Origin: Selenomonadaceae bacterium | Lineage (GTDB): Bacteria; Bacillota; Negativicutes; Selenomonadales; Selenomonadaceae | Direction of reading: 5' to 3' | Assembly (NCBI GenBank): GCA_017484005.1 | Contig: JAFUTY010000023.1 | Coordinates: 18,419-82,418, forward strand | Length of the DNA: 64,000 nucleotides | In this document: positions 26,190 to 35,921 of the stretch, piece by piece | Numbering within the stretch: position 1 is the stretch's first letter | How the letters are laid out: the number at the start of each line of letters is the position of its first letter | Notes under the pieces: model-generated | Seen by the model: only the letters and a program-made list of their open reading frames with translations | What the model was told of the DNA's origin: nothing | Databases searched by the model: none | Program-made: the position numbers and the translations under genes

Positions 26190-28017
26190 GAATTATCAGC
26201 GCGAATTTCGATTTTCCCTCTTCCCAATCGATGTTGTACGTCCGCGTTTCAGTCAATTCACCCCAATTATTCATCTGCGACAACAGATATTCATTGCCAT
26301 CCTTCGACAGCCGCTCAACTGGACAATTTGCGCACGGAAAATCGAGATTATGAAATCGCTTGAAACATGGCTGCGTCGTTGAAATTGGCGTGAGGAATTG
26401 TCGAATCGTCTGATTGAAAAACACAGGCTCATGTGTCTCCTTGTCAATCACGTAGACAAATTCCTGCATTCGATCAAGGATGTCACGAAGTCTTGTATTT
26501 TCTTCGAGAATCTTTTCATCGCTTGAACGCACTAGGAGAATGTTGCCGAGGAGCACTGAAAACACATTCAAATCCTGCTTTTCTTTATCTGAAAATTCGC
26601 GGGGAGCGGCACTTTCGAAACAAAAACTTCCGAGATCTGTCGTGCCATGTGTGATTCTGATATGTGCAAATGATCCGAGTTTGAAAAATCGCACTGTATC
26701 TTGATATTTCGCACTGACTTCACGAGTATCATTGCAAATCGCCATGACTCCCAGCGGTGTTGGATGATACATTTGCAACATCAATTCAGTTCGAGAATCG
26801 ATCAAACTTGAAATATTCTCGATGTGATGTTCAGTTTTTGTCGAAACTCCATTCGGTGAGAGCCATTCGAAATCCGTGGAATATCGATTCGCAATTCGAT
26901 CGTAAACTTCAATCGAGACGCGATCGAGATTGTACTGTCTTCCAAACATCCCGAGTGTCCATGAAATCGTCGCGGTTGGATCATTCGTTTCGAAAAGAAT
27001 TTTGAAAACGAATTCAATCATATTATCTTGAAACGCTTTCTGCTGTGCGTCTGAAAGATCGTGAATATCCCGCGTAGATTCAACTGAAGAATTTCCGATA
27101 AATGACGGCTTGTAAATATGAAATTGATCGCGTCCATTCGCTTTCGATTCATACAGCGCGCGATCTGCATGTGCAAATAATTCTTGATAGCTCAATCCAT
27201 GCTCCGGATAAAATGCAATTCCCATGCTGATTGAAAATGGAATCTGTTTATCCTCATTGCCATAGGATTTTCGCAATTCATTTCCGAGTTCCGTACAATA
27301 TTTTGTGACTAGATCCTCGTCAGGAAATTCTCTAACTATCGTGACAAACTCATCGCCGCCGATTCGTCCCATAAAATCGATTGGGCGGAAAATTTTTCGA
27401 ATCGCGATCGCCATTTCAGTCAACACTGCATCGCCAAATAGATGTCCAAATGTATCATTGATCGATTTAAAATTGTCAGCATCAATGATTATCAATGCAG
27501 ATCGATTCGGCTTTGAATTTAAAAAATCCTCGGCATGATGTTCCAGCGCGATCTTGTTCAAAAATCCTGTCAATTGATCATGTTCCGCTTGATGCTGCAA
27601 TTTGATCTGCCAAATCTGCTCGTCATTGATATTTCGCATCGCCCCGAAAACCATGACCGGCATCGATTCATCATAATACGCCAGCATTCGCAATTCGACC
27701 CAAAGATAATCGATTCCATTCTTGCCGCGCATGCGAAATTTCTGAACGATTCGACGCACTTCGCCGGGACTTCCATTCGAATACAGCGCGTCAATATATG
27801 TATCAAGATGTTCCTGATCATCCTTGTGAATCAAACCGGTGTAAAAATTTGTTGACGCCTGCTCAATCCTCTGCTCAAAACCGAACGGAGTGTCTTCCAT
27901 TGATTCTTGAAATTCCAGCACGTCGCTCACGAGATCCCACTTGAAATAGAAAAGATGCTCGAATTCGCGGAGCTGTCGCATTACATTTCTATCAAACTCA
28001 ATTGGTATCATTGCCAT
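26176..28017 (-). CDS. Multi-domain diguanylate cyclase (PAS-GGDEF-GAF-PAS)
   Basis: A 613-residue cytoplasmic signalling protein. Residues about 15-135 form a PAS fold (YLWVELRMLAYYDE, then VFGAMRNIND, a PAC-like end). Residues about 140-300 are a GGDEF domain with an intact RIGGDEF and FKSINDTFGH, so it should make cyclic di-GMP; no RxxD inhibition site is obvious. Residues about 330-500 look like a GAF domain, and about 505-600 a second PAS-like domain with a CxxC pair (DFPCANC) that could bind metal or sense redox. The start may be the second ATG at 28011, which lies better spaced from the AAGGG site. It is convergent with hypF and divergent from cmk. Confidence 0.82.
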   Translation of the reverse strand: MAMIPIEFDRNVMRQLREFEHLFYFKWDLVSDVLEFQESMEDTPFGFEQRIEQASTNFYTGLIHKDDQEHLDTYIDALYSNGSPGEVRRIVQKFRMRGKNGIDYLWVELRMLAYYDESMPVMVFGAMRNINDEQIWQIKLQHQAEHDQLTGFLNKIALEHHAEDFLNSKPNRSALIIIDADNFKSINDTFGHLFGDAVLTEMAIAIRKIFRPIDFMGRIGGDEFVTIVREFPDEDLVTKYCTELGNELRKSYGNEDKQIPFSISMGIAFYPEHGLSYQELFAHADRALYESKANGRDQFHIYKPSFIGNSSVESTRDIHDLSDAQQKAFQDNMIEFVFKILFETNDPTATISWTLGMFGRQYNLDRVSIEVYDRIANRYSTDFEWLSPNGVSTKTEHHIENISSLIDSRTELMLQMYHPTPLGVMAICNDTREVSAKYQDTVRFFKLGSFAHIRITHGTTDLGSFCFESAAPREFSDKEKQDLNVFSVLLGNILLVRSSDEKILEENTRLRDILDRMQEFVYVIDKETHEPVFFNQTIRQFLTPISTTQPCFKRFHNLDFPCANCPVERLSKDGNEYLLSQMNNWGELTETRTYNIDWEEGKSKFALIIQDPF

Positions 28018-28128
28018 CCCTTGCCTCTGAAAAATCCACTCCAGAATTTTTTCGGAAGTATATCGAAATTGCGAATTTAATTCAATCTGATTTGAAATCT
28101 GAAAAGTTCTCGAAAAATGTAAAATATA

Positions 28129-28137
28129 TGATAGAAT
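28129..28137 (+). promoter_or_regulatory. Extended -10 promoter of cmk-plsC
   Basis: TGaTAGAAT lies 33 bases before the chosen TTG start of cmk. The surrounding AAAATATATGnTAG..ATTC is also found before codY at 53416-53432. Confidence 0.55.
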
Positions 28138-28169
28138 TCGCTCGCAATCTGAAATAAGGAGTGACGCTT

Positions 28170-28862
28170 TTGTCTGCAGTCAATACAAAAATTGTCGTGG
28201 CAATCGATGGTCCAGCGGGAGCAGGAAAATCGACTGTCGCAAAGATTTTGGCGGAGAAACTTCATTGTACGTATATCGATACTGGCGCAATGTATCGAGC
28301 TGTTGCGTTTGAAATTCTCGAAAAATCCAAAAATCCTACGGAGGATGAAATCGAGATTCAAGCTCAAAAAATTCTCGAGGATTTTCAAATCGATCTGAAA
28401 TTCGAAAATGGAATGACTCGAGTTTTTGTGAATGGACGAGATATTTCCGAAGAAATTCGAACTCCTCGAGTGTCTCAACTCGTTCCATATGTCGCGTCGA
28501 TCGATTTTGTCCGCGAGAAATTGGTAGATCTGCAACGGAAAATGTCTCGAAATCAATCTGTCGTTTTGGATGGAAGAGATATTGGAACAGTTGTCCTTCC
28601 TGATGCAAATGTGAAAATCTTTTTGACAGCATCGATCGAGGAGCGAGCGCGTCGAAGATTCGAGGAGTTGAAATCGAAGGGAATTGAATCGGTTGACTTG
28701 GAAACTTTGCAGCGAGAAATTGCAGCTAGAGATCGAGCAGATATCGAGCGAAAAATTTCTCCATTGAGACAAGCTCCAGACGCGATTCGAATCGATTCAA
28801 CGAATGACCGGATCGATCAAGTTGTCGCGATGATTCTCGAGCAGTGTGAATTGATTAGGTGA
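28170..28862 (+). CDS. cmk: Cytidylate kinase
   Basis: Phosphorylates CMP/dCMP. P-loop AIDGPAGAGKSTVAK, IDTGAMYRA with the CMP-binding residues, VLDGRDIGTVV and DRADIERKISPL are all typical. The TTG at 28170 is chosen: AAGGAG lies directly against the in-frame GTG at 28161 and is correctly spaced only for the TTG. It forms an operon with plsC, which starts 4 bases after the stop. Confidence 0.94.
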   Translation: MSAVNTKIVVAIDGPAGAGKSTVAKILAEKLHCTYIDTGAMYRAVAFEILEKSKNPTEDEIEIQAQKILEDFQIDLKFENGMTRVFVNGRDISEEIRTPRVSQLVPYVASIDFVREKLVDLQRKMSRNQSVVLDGRDIGTVVLPDANVKIFLTASIEERARRRFEELKSKGIESVDLETLQREIAARDRADIERKISPLRQAPDAIRIDSTNDRIDQVVAMILEQCELIR

Positions 28863-28866
28863 CGCG

Positions 28867-29454
28867 ATGTTTTATTGGTTTATGCAGCGATTTCTGCGAA
28901 TCCTGTTTCGACTATTTTTCAAAACGGAGATTCGCGGAATGGAAAATGTCCCGTCAGATGGCAAAATCATTCTAGCGGCAAATCACATGAGCAATTGGGA
29001 TCCTCCATTTCTAGCCTGTTTTCTCGAGCGACCTGTCTATTATATGGCAAAACAGGAACTCTTTGAAAATCCAATATTCGGCGGAGCGATTCGCGCGTTG
29101 CATGCATTTCCAGTAAAGCGCGGAGAATCAGATCGCGGTGCGATTAAAATTGCGCTGGGAGTTTTGAAATCCGGCGAATGTCTTGGCATTTTTCCAGAAG
29201 GAACTCGATCAAAAACTGGAGAAGTTCAAAAAGCTGAAGCTGGAGTCAGTTTGATTGCAGCAATTAGTCAAGCTCCGATTGTACCTGCCGCAATTGTCGG
29301 GACAGATCAGATGAAGATTTCTCGAAAACTTTTTCTGATTTTTGGAAAACCGATGCAATTCGAGGGCAAAAAAAATGACAAAGTCGCAATGGAAAAATTT
29401 TCCGATGACTTGATGAATGAAATTCGTCGTCTCAAAAATTCTGTTAATGTGTAA
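28867..29454 (+). CDS. plsC: 1-acyl-sn-glycerol-3-phosphate acyltransferase
   Basis: Adds the second acyl chain to lysophosphatidic acid at the inner membrane face. Catalytic motif NHMSNWD (HX4D) and FPEGTRS are present, with an N-terminal amphipathic/hydrophobic segment; 195 residues is typical of short Bacillota PlsC. The cmk-plsC pairing is common in Bacillota. Confidence 0.92.
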   Translation: MFYWFMQRFLRILFRLFFKTEIRGMENVPSDGKIILAANHMSNWDPPFLACFLERPVYYMAKQELFENPIFGGAIRALHAFPVKRGESDRGAIKIALGVLKSGECLGIFPEGTRSKTGEVQKAEAGVSLIAAISQAPIVPAAIVGTDQMKISRKLFLIFGKPMQFEGKKNDKVAMEKFSDDLMNEIRRLKNSVNV

Positions 29455-29475
29455 ATTTTTCGAGAGGTGATCGAT

Positions 29476-30150
29476 ATGCGCGTCCTCCTCGCCGAAGACG
29501 ATGAGCGTTTGGGAAATCTCACGCAATATATGTTGAAACAAAACGAAATCAGTGTCGAATGGATTAAAAACGGCACAGAAATTTTCGAATATGCGATGTA
29601 TGCAGATTATGATATCTTGATTCTCGATTGGATGATGCCCGGCGAATCTGGAATCGAGGCCTGCCGTCGACTTCGAAAAAATGGATATGAAAAGGCAATT
29701 TTGATTCTCACCGCTCGCGATGGTGTTGAAGATCGCGTGACAGGTCTGGATGCTGGTGCTGATGATTATTTGACAAAGCCTTTTGAATTCGCTGAATTAC
29801 TGGCGAGACTTCGAGCACTTGCACGTCGCAGTACTCAAAAGATTCAGCAGGAGATCATTGAATTTGGATCTTTCACGCTGAATCGCACTGCAAAAATTTT
29901 GAAGAAAAAGGATCAAGTGATTCAACTTTCTCCGCGCGAATTTCAAATTTTCGATTTGCTCGTCCAAAACATCGGAATCGTTGTGCCGCGCGATGTCTTG
30001 CTCGATAGAATTTGGGGCTATGAATCGGAAGTTTCATCGAACAACATCGATTCGTATATGAAAATTTTGCGAAAGAAAATCGAGCCAGGCGATGGAAAAG
30101 TCTTGATTAAAACCGTTAGAGGCGTCGGCTATCGTCTGGAAGCGGAGTAA
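29476..30150 (+). CDS. OmpR/PhoB-family response regulator
   Basis: REC domain with acidic pocket EDDE, phospho-acceptor Asp in LILDWMMPG, Thr in LTARDG and Lys in TKPFEF, followed by a winged-helix DNA-binding domain (SPREFQIFDLL, KTVRGVGYRL). The ATG at 29476 is preferred since GAGGTGA is 7 bases upstream; the frame also has a GTG at 29467. The histidine kinase begins directly after its stop. The target genes are unknown. Confidence 0.92.
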   Translation: MRVLLAEDDERLGNLTQYMLKQNEISVEWIKNGTEIFEYAMYADYDILILDWMMPGESGIEACRRLRKNGYEKAILILTARDGVEDRVTGLDAGADDYLTKPFEFAELLARLRALARRSTQKIQQEIIEFGSFTLNRTAKILKKKDQVIQLSPREFQIFDLLVQNIGIVVPRDVLLDRIWGYESEVSSNNIDSYMKILRKKIEPGDGKVLIKTVRGVGYRLEAE

Positions 30151-31446
30151 ATGGGGATATTCAAGCGCAGCAGAATGCGGCTCACGATTGCATATTCAAT
30201 CGTGATGTTTGTATTTCTCTCAGCTCTAATCAGTCTCGTCTACAAAGCAATGGATTGGTCGATTTTTTCTGAGCAGGAAAAAGAGATTCGCGAGATGGCA
30301 GAAAATATCGCGACGACGCAGAATTATTACAATCAGCGACCGGATTTGAGTTTTGACGAGAATCAGATCTATCGAAACTCCAATGATCGATTATTTTTTT
30401 ACATTTTCGACGAAAATCGACGTCTATTGAGTTTTTCGCGAGCAACATTTCGAATCGAGCCGTTTATCCTCGATGTAATTTCAAAATGGAGTCTACGTGA
30501 GAATTCAGTAGGAATTTTTGCGAAAGCGAATGAGCAGGGACGAAGCACTCGAGTCATGATGACGAGCCGAAAGATCGATGGCGGACGAGTTCCTCAAACT
30601 GTTTATGTTGGAAAAGATGTCACTGCACTTTATTCCGGAATGCAAAAAGCTATCTATATAATGATATTTTTAGCATTCATCGCGCTAATTCTGTCGCTGA
30701 TTTTTGGGTATTTTCTTGCGGGGCGGGCGATGAAACCAATCGAGCAGGCGTATGAACGTCAACGGCAATTCGCGGCAGATGCGTCGCATGAACTTCGAAC
30801 ACCGCTTGCAGTTGTCATGGCGTCTGCAGATCTGTTGATGAATGATCCATCGATACAAAATCCATTTTTGAAACAAGTTATCGAGGACGTTCGCGATGAA
30901 GTTAAAAAGATGACGCGACTTGTATCGGATTTGTTGACGGTGATTCGTTCAGAAAACAACGCGTTGAGCTTAAATATTCAGCGTTTCGATTTGAGTCAAA
31001 TCATTGAGCAGCAAGTTCGAATCATGCAGCCACTCGCCGAGCAAAAACAGATCGACTTGCGATCGATCGATCTCGAATCGGTTGAAGTTCCATGCGATGA
31101 GCAAAAAATGAAGCAACTCGTATTGATTCTCGTCGATAATGCCGTGAAATATACGCCAGATGGTGGAAGTGTCACGGTGAAAATGTGGCAGTCACGCGGT
31201 AGAGTCAATTTCAGTGTCGAGGATACTGGAATTGGAATCAAACCGGAGGATCGAGAGAAAATTTTCGATCGATTTTACCGAGTTGACAAGGCGAGATCTC
31301 GAGCAATGGGCGGAAATGGATTAGGATTAGCGATTGCGATGGAGATTGTTCAGCTTCATCAGGGCGAAATCGATGTAGAATCGGAATTTGGGCACGGAAC
31401 GAAGTTTATCGTCTCACTTCGAACGAAACTCAAAGGAGGAATTTGA
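30151..31446 (+). CDS. Sensor histidine kinase
   Basis: Membrane kinase paired with the preceding regulator. Two transmembrane helices (about 12-33 and 170-192) flank an extracytoplasmic sensor of about 135 residues with no recognised fold. Then HisKA with the phospho-site in FAADASHELRTPL, and HATPase with N box VDNAVKY, G1 box VEDTGIGI, F box FDRFYRV and G2 box GNGLGLAI. A HAMP domain is short or absent. All catalytic motifs are intact. Confidence 0.92.
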   Translation: MGIFKRSRMRLTIAYSIVMFVFLSALISLVYKAMDWSIFSEQEKEIREMAENIATTQNYYNQRPDLSFDENQIYRNSNDRLFFYIFDENRRLLSFSRATFRIEPFILDVISKWSLRENSVGIFAKANEQGRSTRVMMTSRKIDGGRVPQTVYVGKDVTALYSGMQKAIYIMIFLAFIALILSLIFGYFLAGRAMKPIEQAYERQRQFAADASHELRTPLAVVMASADLLMNDPSIQNPFLKQVIEDVRDEVKKMTRLVSDLLTVIRSENNALSLNIQRFDLSQIIEQQVRIMQPLAEQKQIDLRSIDLESVEVPCDEQKMKQLVLILVDNAVKYTPDGGSVTVKMWQSRGRVNFSVEDTGIGIKPEDREKIFDRFYRVDKARSRAMGGNGLGLAIAMEIVQLHQGEIDVESEFGHGTKFIVSLRTKLKGGI

Positions 31447-32157
31447 TTGCGCGTCAAACTTTTATCGCACACAAATGATCCAGAAAAAATTGTTGCAGCG
31501 GCGGCAAGATGTTGTTACTCGAATGACGATCCTGACAATCTGCTTGAATCGCTGACAGATGATCGCGTTGAAAAATTCCTCTCGAAACTTGTCGAAATGA
31601 AACATGAATCGCCATTTGAACACGCGTCATTCACATTTTCAATCAGCGGAGTCTCTCGAGCACTGTTAGCTCAAATCACTAGACATCGCGTCGCAAGTTT
31701 TTCTGTCAGAAGTCAAAGATATTGCGAGTTCAAAGATGCAGACTTTGTACTTCCAGATTCAATTTCTCGAGATCCTCGAGCGTCTGAAATTTATTTGGAA
31801 TCGTTGAAAAATCTGAAATCAACTTACGATTCGCTTTTGGAATTTGGAATTCCCAAGGAAGATTCGCGAATGATTCTTCCAAATGCCGCGGAAACATCGA
31901 TGGTTTTGACAATGAACGCTCGAGAATTGCTGCATTTTTTCTCGCTCAGATGTTGCTCGAGAGCTCAATGGGAAATTCGAGCTGTCGCAAATGAAATGTT
32001 GAAACTCGTCAAAAATGTCGCGCCAAATCTATTTCGTCGAGCCGGTGCAAACTGCATTCGACTGGGATATTGTCCGGAAGGAAAGATGTCTTGCGGCAAA
32101 TTTCCAACGCTCGAGCAAATTTTGAATGATTTTAATGAAAGGAAGTCGAATCAATGA
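31447..32157 (+). CDS. thyX: Flavin-dependent thymidylate synthase
   Basis: Converts dUMP to dTMP using FAD and methylene-tetrahydrofolate. The ThyX motif RHRVASFSVRSQRY is complete, and substrate residues are visible in FEHASFTFSISG, ETSMVLTMNARELLHFF and the C-terminal CPEGKMSCG. It starts with TTG 8 bases after AAAGGAGG, within the 3' end of the kinase gene, and is followed at once by the pilin gene with a 4-base overlap. Confidence 0.93.
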   Translation: MRVKLLSHTNDPEKIVAAAARCCYSNDDPDNLLESLTDDRVEKFLSKLVEMKHESPFEHASFTFSISGVSRALLAQITRHRVASFSVRSQRYCEFKDADFVLPDSISRDPRASEIYLESLKNLKSTYDSLLEFGIPKEDSRMILPNAAETSMVLTMNARELLHFFSLRCCSRAQWEIRAVANEMLKLVKNVAPNLFRRAGANCIRLGYCPEGKMSCGKFPTLEQILNDFNERKSNQ

Positions 32158-32543
32158 TCTCAGATCAGCGCGGCTTCACTCTAATCGAAGTGCTTGTAAC
32201 TGTGACAATTCTCGGAATCATGGCGGCTATCGCAATTCCGAGATTCGATAACGCGACAGCTCTTGCAAATACAGCCAAGATTCAATCTGACTTGCAGACA
32301 ATCGATTCAGCAATCGTGATGTATCAAATGGAAACTGGCTCAAATCCTACAACGCTCGCGAATTTATCGAATTATCTTACTGACGCGACGAATCTAAAAC
32401 CGCCAACTGGAAAATGTTTCATGCAAAATTCTTCTTCATCGAATGTGCCGGCAGATTCATATACAATCACGACAACTGATCCGATTCGCGCTCAATGTGG
32501 TGCTGGAAATACTTCCGATAAATTTGGACGAGCATCGAATTAA
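32154..32543 (+). CDS. Type IV pilin-like protein (major pilin candidate)
   Basis: A 129-residue class III signal protein: a six-residue leader ending in Gly, then FTLIEVLVTVTILGIMAAIAIP with Glu5 of the mature chain, as in PilA/GspG. The rest is a small C-terminal domain with two cysteines (GKCFM and AQCGAG) able to form the disulphide seen in many pilins. It overlaps thyX by 4 bases and precedes the prepilin peptidase that should process it. Confidence 0.87.
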   Translation: MISDQRGFTLIEVLVTVTILGIMAAIAIPRFDNATALANTAKIQSDLQTIDSAIVMYQMETGSNPTTLANLSNYLTDATNLKPPTGKCFMQNSSSSNVPADSYTITTTDPIRAQCGAGNTSDKFGRASN

Positions 32544-32544
32544 A

Positions 32545-33123
32545 ATGCAAAATGAATTTGAACCTCAAGACTTTTCAATTTCAATGATTCGCGCAGAGTC
32601 AAAATGGATTCTGTTCGCGATGATTATACTGTTTCCAATTCTATGCATCCGCGCCCGATCTTGGGGAATGCTCGCGGCGGAAGTTGTCTTTACGATTTGC
32701 ATTCTAATCGTGAGTGTCCTCGATTTGCGATACGGAATGATTTTCGATAAATTCCTGTTGCCGATGGGAATTCTAGCGATTGGATTTTCGCTTGCAGGAT
32801 TCATCATCCCGTTTCATCGAGGAATCATTGCGGCAATTCTCGGCTATTTACTTCTATTCATCGTGAGAATGGTGAGCAGCGGCGGACTTGGCGGCGGCGA
32901 TGTCAAATTTGCATTTGTGTTAGGATTATGGCTCGGCGGAAAAGGATTGATTGTCGCGTTGTTTTTAGCATTTACAGTTGGAACGGTCGCGTCATTGATT
33001 TTCGCACTGAAATTTCGATCGCTGAAAATCGCAATTCCATTCGCACCATTCCTATCACTCGGCGCGGAACTTGCATTTCTATATCAACGCGAATTGATTG
33101 AAATTTATCGATCTTTTTGGTAG
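32545..33123 (+). CDS. Prepilin peptidase lacking the N-methyltransferase domain
   Basis: Aspartic leader peptidase of the A24 family that cleaves type IV prepilins. The catalytic Asp residues lie in SVLDLRYG and GGGDVKFA (the GGGD motif), among several membrane helices. At 192 residues it is shorter than PilD (about 250-290) and lacks the cytoplasmic zinc/methyltransferase region with its CxxC pairs, so it probably cleaves without methylating, or another enzyme methylates. The ATG at 32545 directly follows the pilin stop. Confidence 0.85.
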   Translation: MQNEFEPQDFSISMIRAESKWILFAMIILFPILCIRARSWGMLAAEVVFTICILIVSVLDLRYGMIFDKFLLPMGILAIGFSLAGFIIPFHRGIIAAILGYLLLFIVRMVSSGGLGGGDVKFAFVLGLWLGGKGLIVALFLAFTVGTVASLIFALKFRSLKIAIPFAPFLSLGAELAFLYQRELIEIYRSFW

Positions 33124-33132
33124 GAGAACTCC

Positions 33133-34338
33133 ATGAGATTCACTTTTAAAGCCTATAATTCGTCCGGCAAGATTGTCAATGGTGAAATCGATGCGGAAGA
33201 TCATTTCACGGCACTCAATATCCTCCGCGCAGATAATTTGTCAATTGCAAAACTTGAATCACAAACTAAAAAACGTCACAGTTTATGGCATCGCGATGTC
33301 AGTAAACATGTGGCGTTCTTTTTTCGACAATTGGCGGTGCTCGTTGATTCAAGCACTCTCGAAGAATCGCTGGCGGCAATGAAATCTCAGCGTGACAATC
33401 AATTTCTGTTTGAGTTGACAATTTTTTTGCATGATCAAATTTCGAATGGACGAAAATTTCACGATGCGCTCGAAAGATATAATTTCGACAGGACAGAAAT
33501 TTTTTCCGAATATGTTATCGGAATGGTTAGAGTTGGTGAAGAATCTGGAAAGCTGCAGCAGATTTTTGAACTTCTTGCGAATTTTTTGGAGAAAGATTTT
33601 ATCCGTCGTGAAAAATTTCAGTCGTCACTGATTTACCCCAAAATGTTATTTGGAATTGCACTTGTCGCGATGGGATTTCTGCTGACTTTCATCCTGCCGA
33701 CGTTCGCGAATCTATTCGAAAGTTTTCATGCGGAACTTCCACTTCCGACGCGAATTCTATTGACGCTCGGAAATTTTTTGTTCGATTATGGATTTCTGAT
33801 TTTCGCCGCGATAATTGGATTAATCATTGCATTTGAAATTTTATACCGTCGCGAGGATTTTCGTCTAATTTTTGATCGATTCAAGCTGCAAATTCCGATT
33901 CTCGGTGAGCTTGAGCGTCAAATTGCGTGTATGTATATATTTCGCGCACTGGCAGTGATGCTTGAAAGCGGCATGCCGATTGACGAGGCAACGAAAATTC
34001 TTTATAAAATCCCGCCAAATCGATTTTTTCAAAAGATTCTCCGCGAATTTCACGATCAAATTTTGCATGGTTTAGCGATTCCGAAATTTTTTGATCGTCA
34101 GCAGATTTTTCCAAGATCGCTTGTGAGTTTGATTCATGCGGGATATCAAGGTGGCAAGCTCGAAGAAATGTTTCAAAAATGCGGCGATTATTGCGAGTTG
34201 AATGCTGAAAATTTATCAACGCGAATGCAATCAATGATCGAGCCGATTTTGATTCTATTTCTAGCTGGCATGATTTTTACATTCGCAAATTCAATCGTAT
34301 TGCCACTTCTCGATGCCATGACGCAGATTGGGAGGTGA
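33133..34338 (+). CDS. pilC: Type IV pilus inner-membrane platform protein (PilC/GspF)
   Basis: A 401-residue T2SS F family protein with two repeated cytoplasmic domains: FFFRQLAVLVDSS..LEESL at about 62-175 and YIFRALAVMLESGMPIDEAT at about 268-375, each followed by membrane helices. The N-terminal FKAYNSSGKIVNGEID segment is also standard. It anchors the pilus motor. Its location between a peptidase and a pseudopilin supports the type IV pilus/competence assignment. Confidence 0.9.
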   Translation: MRFTFKAYNSSGKIVNGEIDAEDHFTALNILRADNLSIAKLESQTKKRHSLWHRDVSKHVAFFFRQLAVLVDSSTLEESLAAMKSQRDNQFLFELTIFLHDQISNGRKFHDALERYNFDRTEIFSEYVIGMVRVGEESGKLQQIFELLANFLEKDFIRREKFQSSLIYPKMLFGIALVAMGFLLTFILPTFANLFESFHAELPLPTRILLTLGNFLFDYGFLIFAAIIGLIIAFEILYRREDFRLIFDRFKLQIPILGELERQIACMYIFRALAVMLESGMPIDEATKILYKIPPNRFFQKILREFHDQILHGLAIPKFFDRQQIFPRSLVSLIHAGYQGGKLEEMFQKCGDYCELNAENLSTRMQSMIEPILILFLAGMIFTFANSIVLPLLDAMTQIGR

Positions 34339-34341
34339 ATC

Positions 34342-34851
34342 ATGCAACGAGGATTCTCTTTAATTGAAGTAATTATATTCTGCTTTGGAATTTCAATTTT
34401 GACAGCTGTCATACTTCCAAGAGGATTAGAGTTTTATCAACGAACAATGATGTACACTGAAACTCAAAGACTTCATACAAATTTGCGACTTGCGCAGGAT
34501 TTAAATTCGACAGTGACTTCTGAAATTGGATATTTAGATTTTCCTTCAATTAACGACAAGTCTGGTGAGGTTAGATTTCAAATCGATTCAAACAGGCATG
34601 GATATTATTTGACTGAAAAAAATTTAATGTATAAAAAAATTTTGCATCAACAATTTCCGCGCTGGATGAGTATATCTATGAATTCAATATTACCAATTTA
34701 CTTTATGAAATCTGGAACGCTTGCAAATCAATCTCGCACGACAATAACTCTAAATCGCGATGAATCAATGAGTTTTGGTGAGAAATATCATATAATCTTG
34801 CATGACAATGGAAGAATTCGTGCAGATTTTAGATATCCAAACGGAAATTAA
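34342..34851 (+). CDS. Pseudopilin (GspH/ComGD-like)
   Basis: A 169-residue protein with a very short leader (MQRG) then FSLIEVIIFCFGISILTAVI, the processed pilin helix with Glu5. The C-terminal part contains a minor-pseudopilin-like beta domain ending in IILHDNGRIRADF. It starts 4 bases after the stop of pilC and ends at a terminator, closing the operon. Confidence 0.8.
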   Translation: MQRGFSLIEVIIFCFGISILTAVILPRGLEFYQRTMMYTETQRLHTNLRLAQDLNSTVTSEIGYLDFPSINDKSGEVRFQIDSNRHGYYLTEKNLMYKKILHQQFPRWMSISMNSILPIYFMKSGTLANQSRTTITLNRDESMSFGEKYHIILHDNGRIRADFRYPNGN

Positions 34852-34892
34852 AAAGATCCTCGATCTGAAAAATGATCGGGGATCTTTTTTTG
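34850..34892. terminator. Bidirectional hairpin terminator
   Basis: A-run, GATCCtCGATC...GATCGgGGATC stem and T7 between the convergent pseudopilin and cydB genes. Confidence 0.85.
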
Positions 34893-34901
34893 TTCGGTGA
34901 A

Positions 34902-35921
34902 TTAATGAGATGAATCATTCACAATAGAAATTCGTTTTCTGAAAATCCAATACGTGAATCCTTGATAAATCAAGACAATCGGGACGAACACTCCTGCGGC
35001 GATTGTCATAAGTTTCAATGTGTGTTCAGTCGACGATGCATTGTAAATTGTCAAACTCCAGTCTGAACTTAATGACGAAGACATCAGATTCGGAAAAATT
35101 CCGGTGAAAACTGCAGTTGTGAAAAAAATTATCGCAATCGAGCCGGAGAAAAATGCTAATCTGTCATTGATATCGCCGATGCATTTCAAGGCGAAAAACA
35201 GAGATCCAGCGGCTAAAATGAATAATACTAGAGAAATTGGCTTATCGTTGAGGATAGATGTTTTCATCCAAATCGCAGCGAGTAAAAATACACAGCAGCC
35301 GATTGCAGTTTTTCCAAATGACGCCGCCATTGATCGAAGTTTATGAATAAATTTTTCGTCCTGCATACGAAGAGATGCAAACATTGCGCCATGTGCTAAA
35401 AAAATTGCGACAAATGTCAATCCGCCAACAATTGCGGCAGGTGTTACAAGATCTAAAAATGTTCCGCTGAATTGAAATCCTTTGACGATCGGAAGTCCAA
35501 GCATTAAATCTGCAACGACAACTCCCCATAAAAATGCAGGAATATAACTTCCGAACGCGATTGCCCATTCCCAGCGAGTTTTCCAGGTTTTCGAATCGAT
35601 TTTGCCGCGCAATTCAAACGCAATTCCGCGAAGAATCAATGCGACAAGCATTAAAAACAGTGCGAGATAAAACGCTGAAAACATTGTCGCGTAGACATGT
35701 GGAAATGCTGCAAACATCGCGCCGCCTGCAGTTATCATCCAAACTTCATTGCCATCCCAAACCGGAGCGATTGAGCGAATCAATTGATCGCGCTCCGATT
35801 CATCCTTGACAATTGGTAAAAGCATTCCAACTCCATAATCGAATCCCTCGAAGAAAAAAAATCCTGTGAATAGCACTGCTATCAATACAAACCAAACAAT
35901 CTGCAGCGTCTCGAGCATCAA
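34902..35921 (-). CDS. cydB: Cytochrome bd oxidase subunit II
   Basis: Second subunit of the membrane quinol oxidase that reduces oxygen at low tension. 339 residues with eight or more hydrophobic helices; characteristic stretches are FFFEGFDYGVGML near the N-terminus, WDGNEVWMITAGGAMFAAFPHVYATMFS and the MTIAAGVFVPIVLIYQGFTYW end. It overlaps cydA by 4 bases. No cydCD lie in the window. Confidence 0.93.
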   Translation of the reverse strand: MMLETLQIVWFVLIAVLFTGFFFFEGFDYGVGMLLPIVKDESERDQLIRSIAPVWDGNEVWMITAGGAMFAAFPHVYATMFSAFYLALFLMLVALILRGIAFELRGKIDSKTWKTRWEWAIAFGSYIPAFLWGVVVADLMLGLPIVKGFQFSGTFLDLVTPAAIVGGLTFVAIFLAHGAMFASLRMQDEKFIHKLRSMAASFGKTAIGCCVFLLAAIWMKTSILNDKPISLVLFILAAGSLFFALKCIGDINDRLAFFSGSIAIIFFTTAVFTGIFPNLMSSSLSSDWSLTIYNASSTEHTLKLMTIAAGVFVPIVLIYQGFTYWIFRKRISIVNDSSH

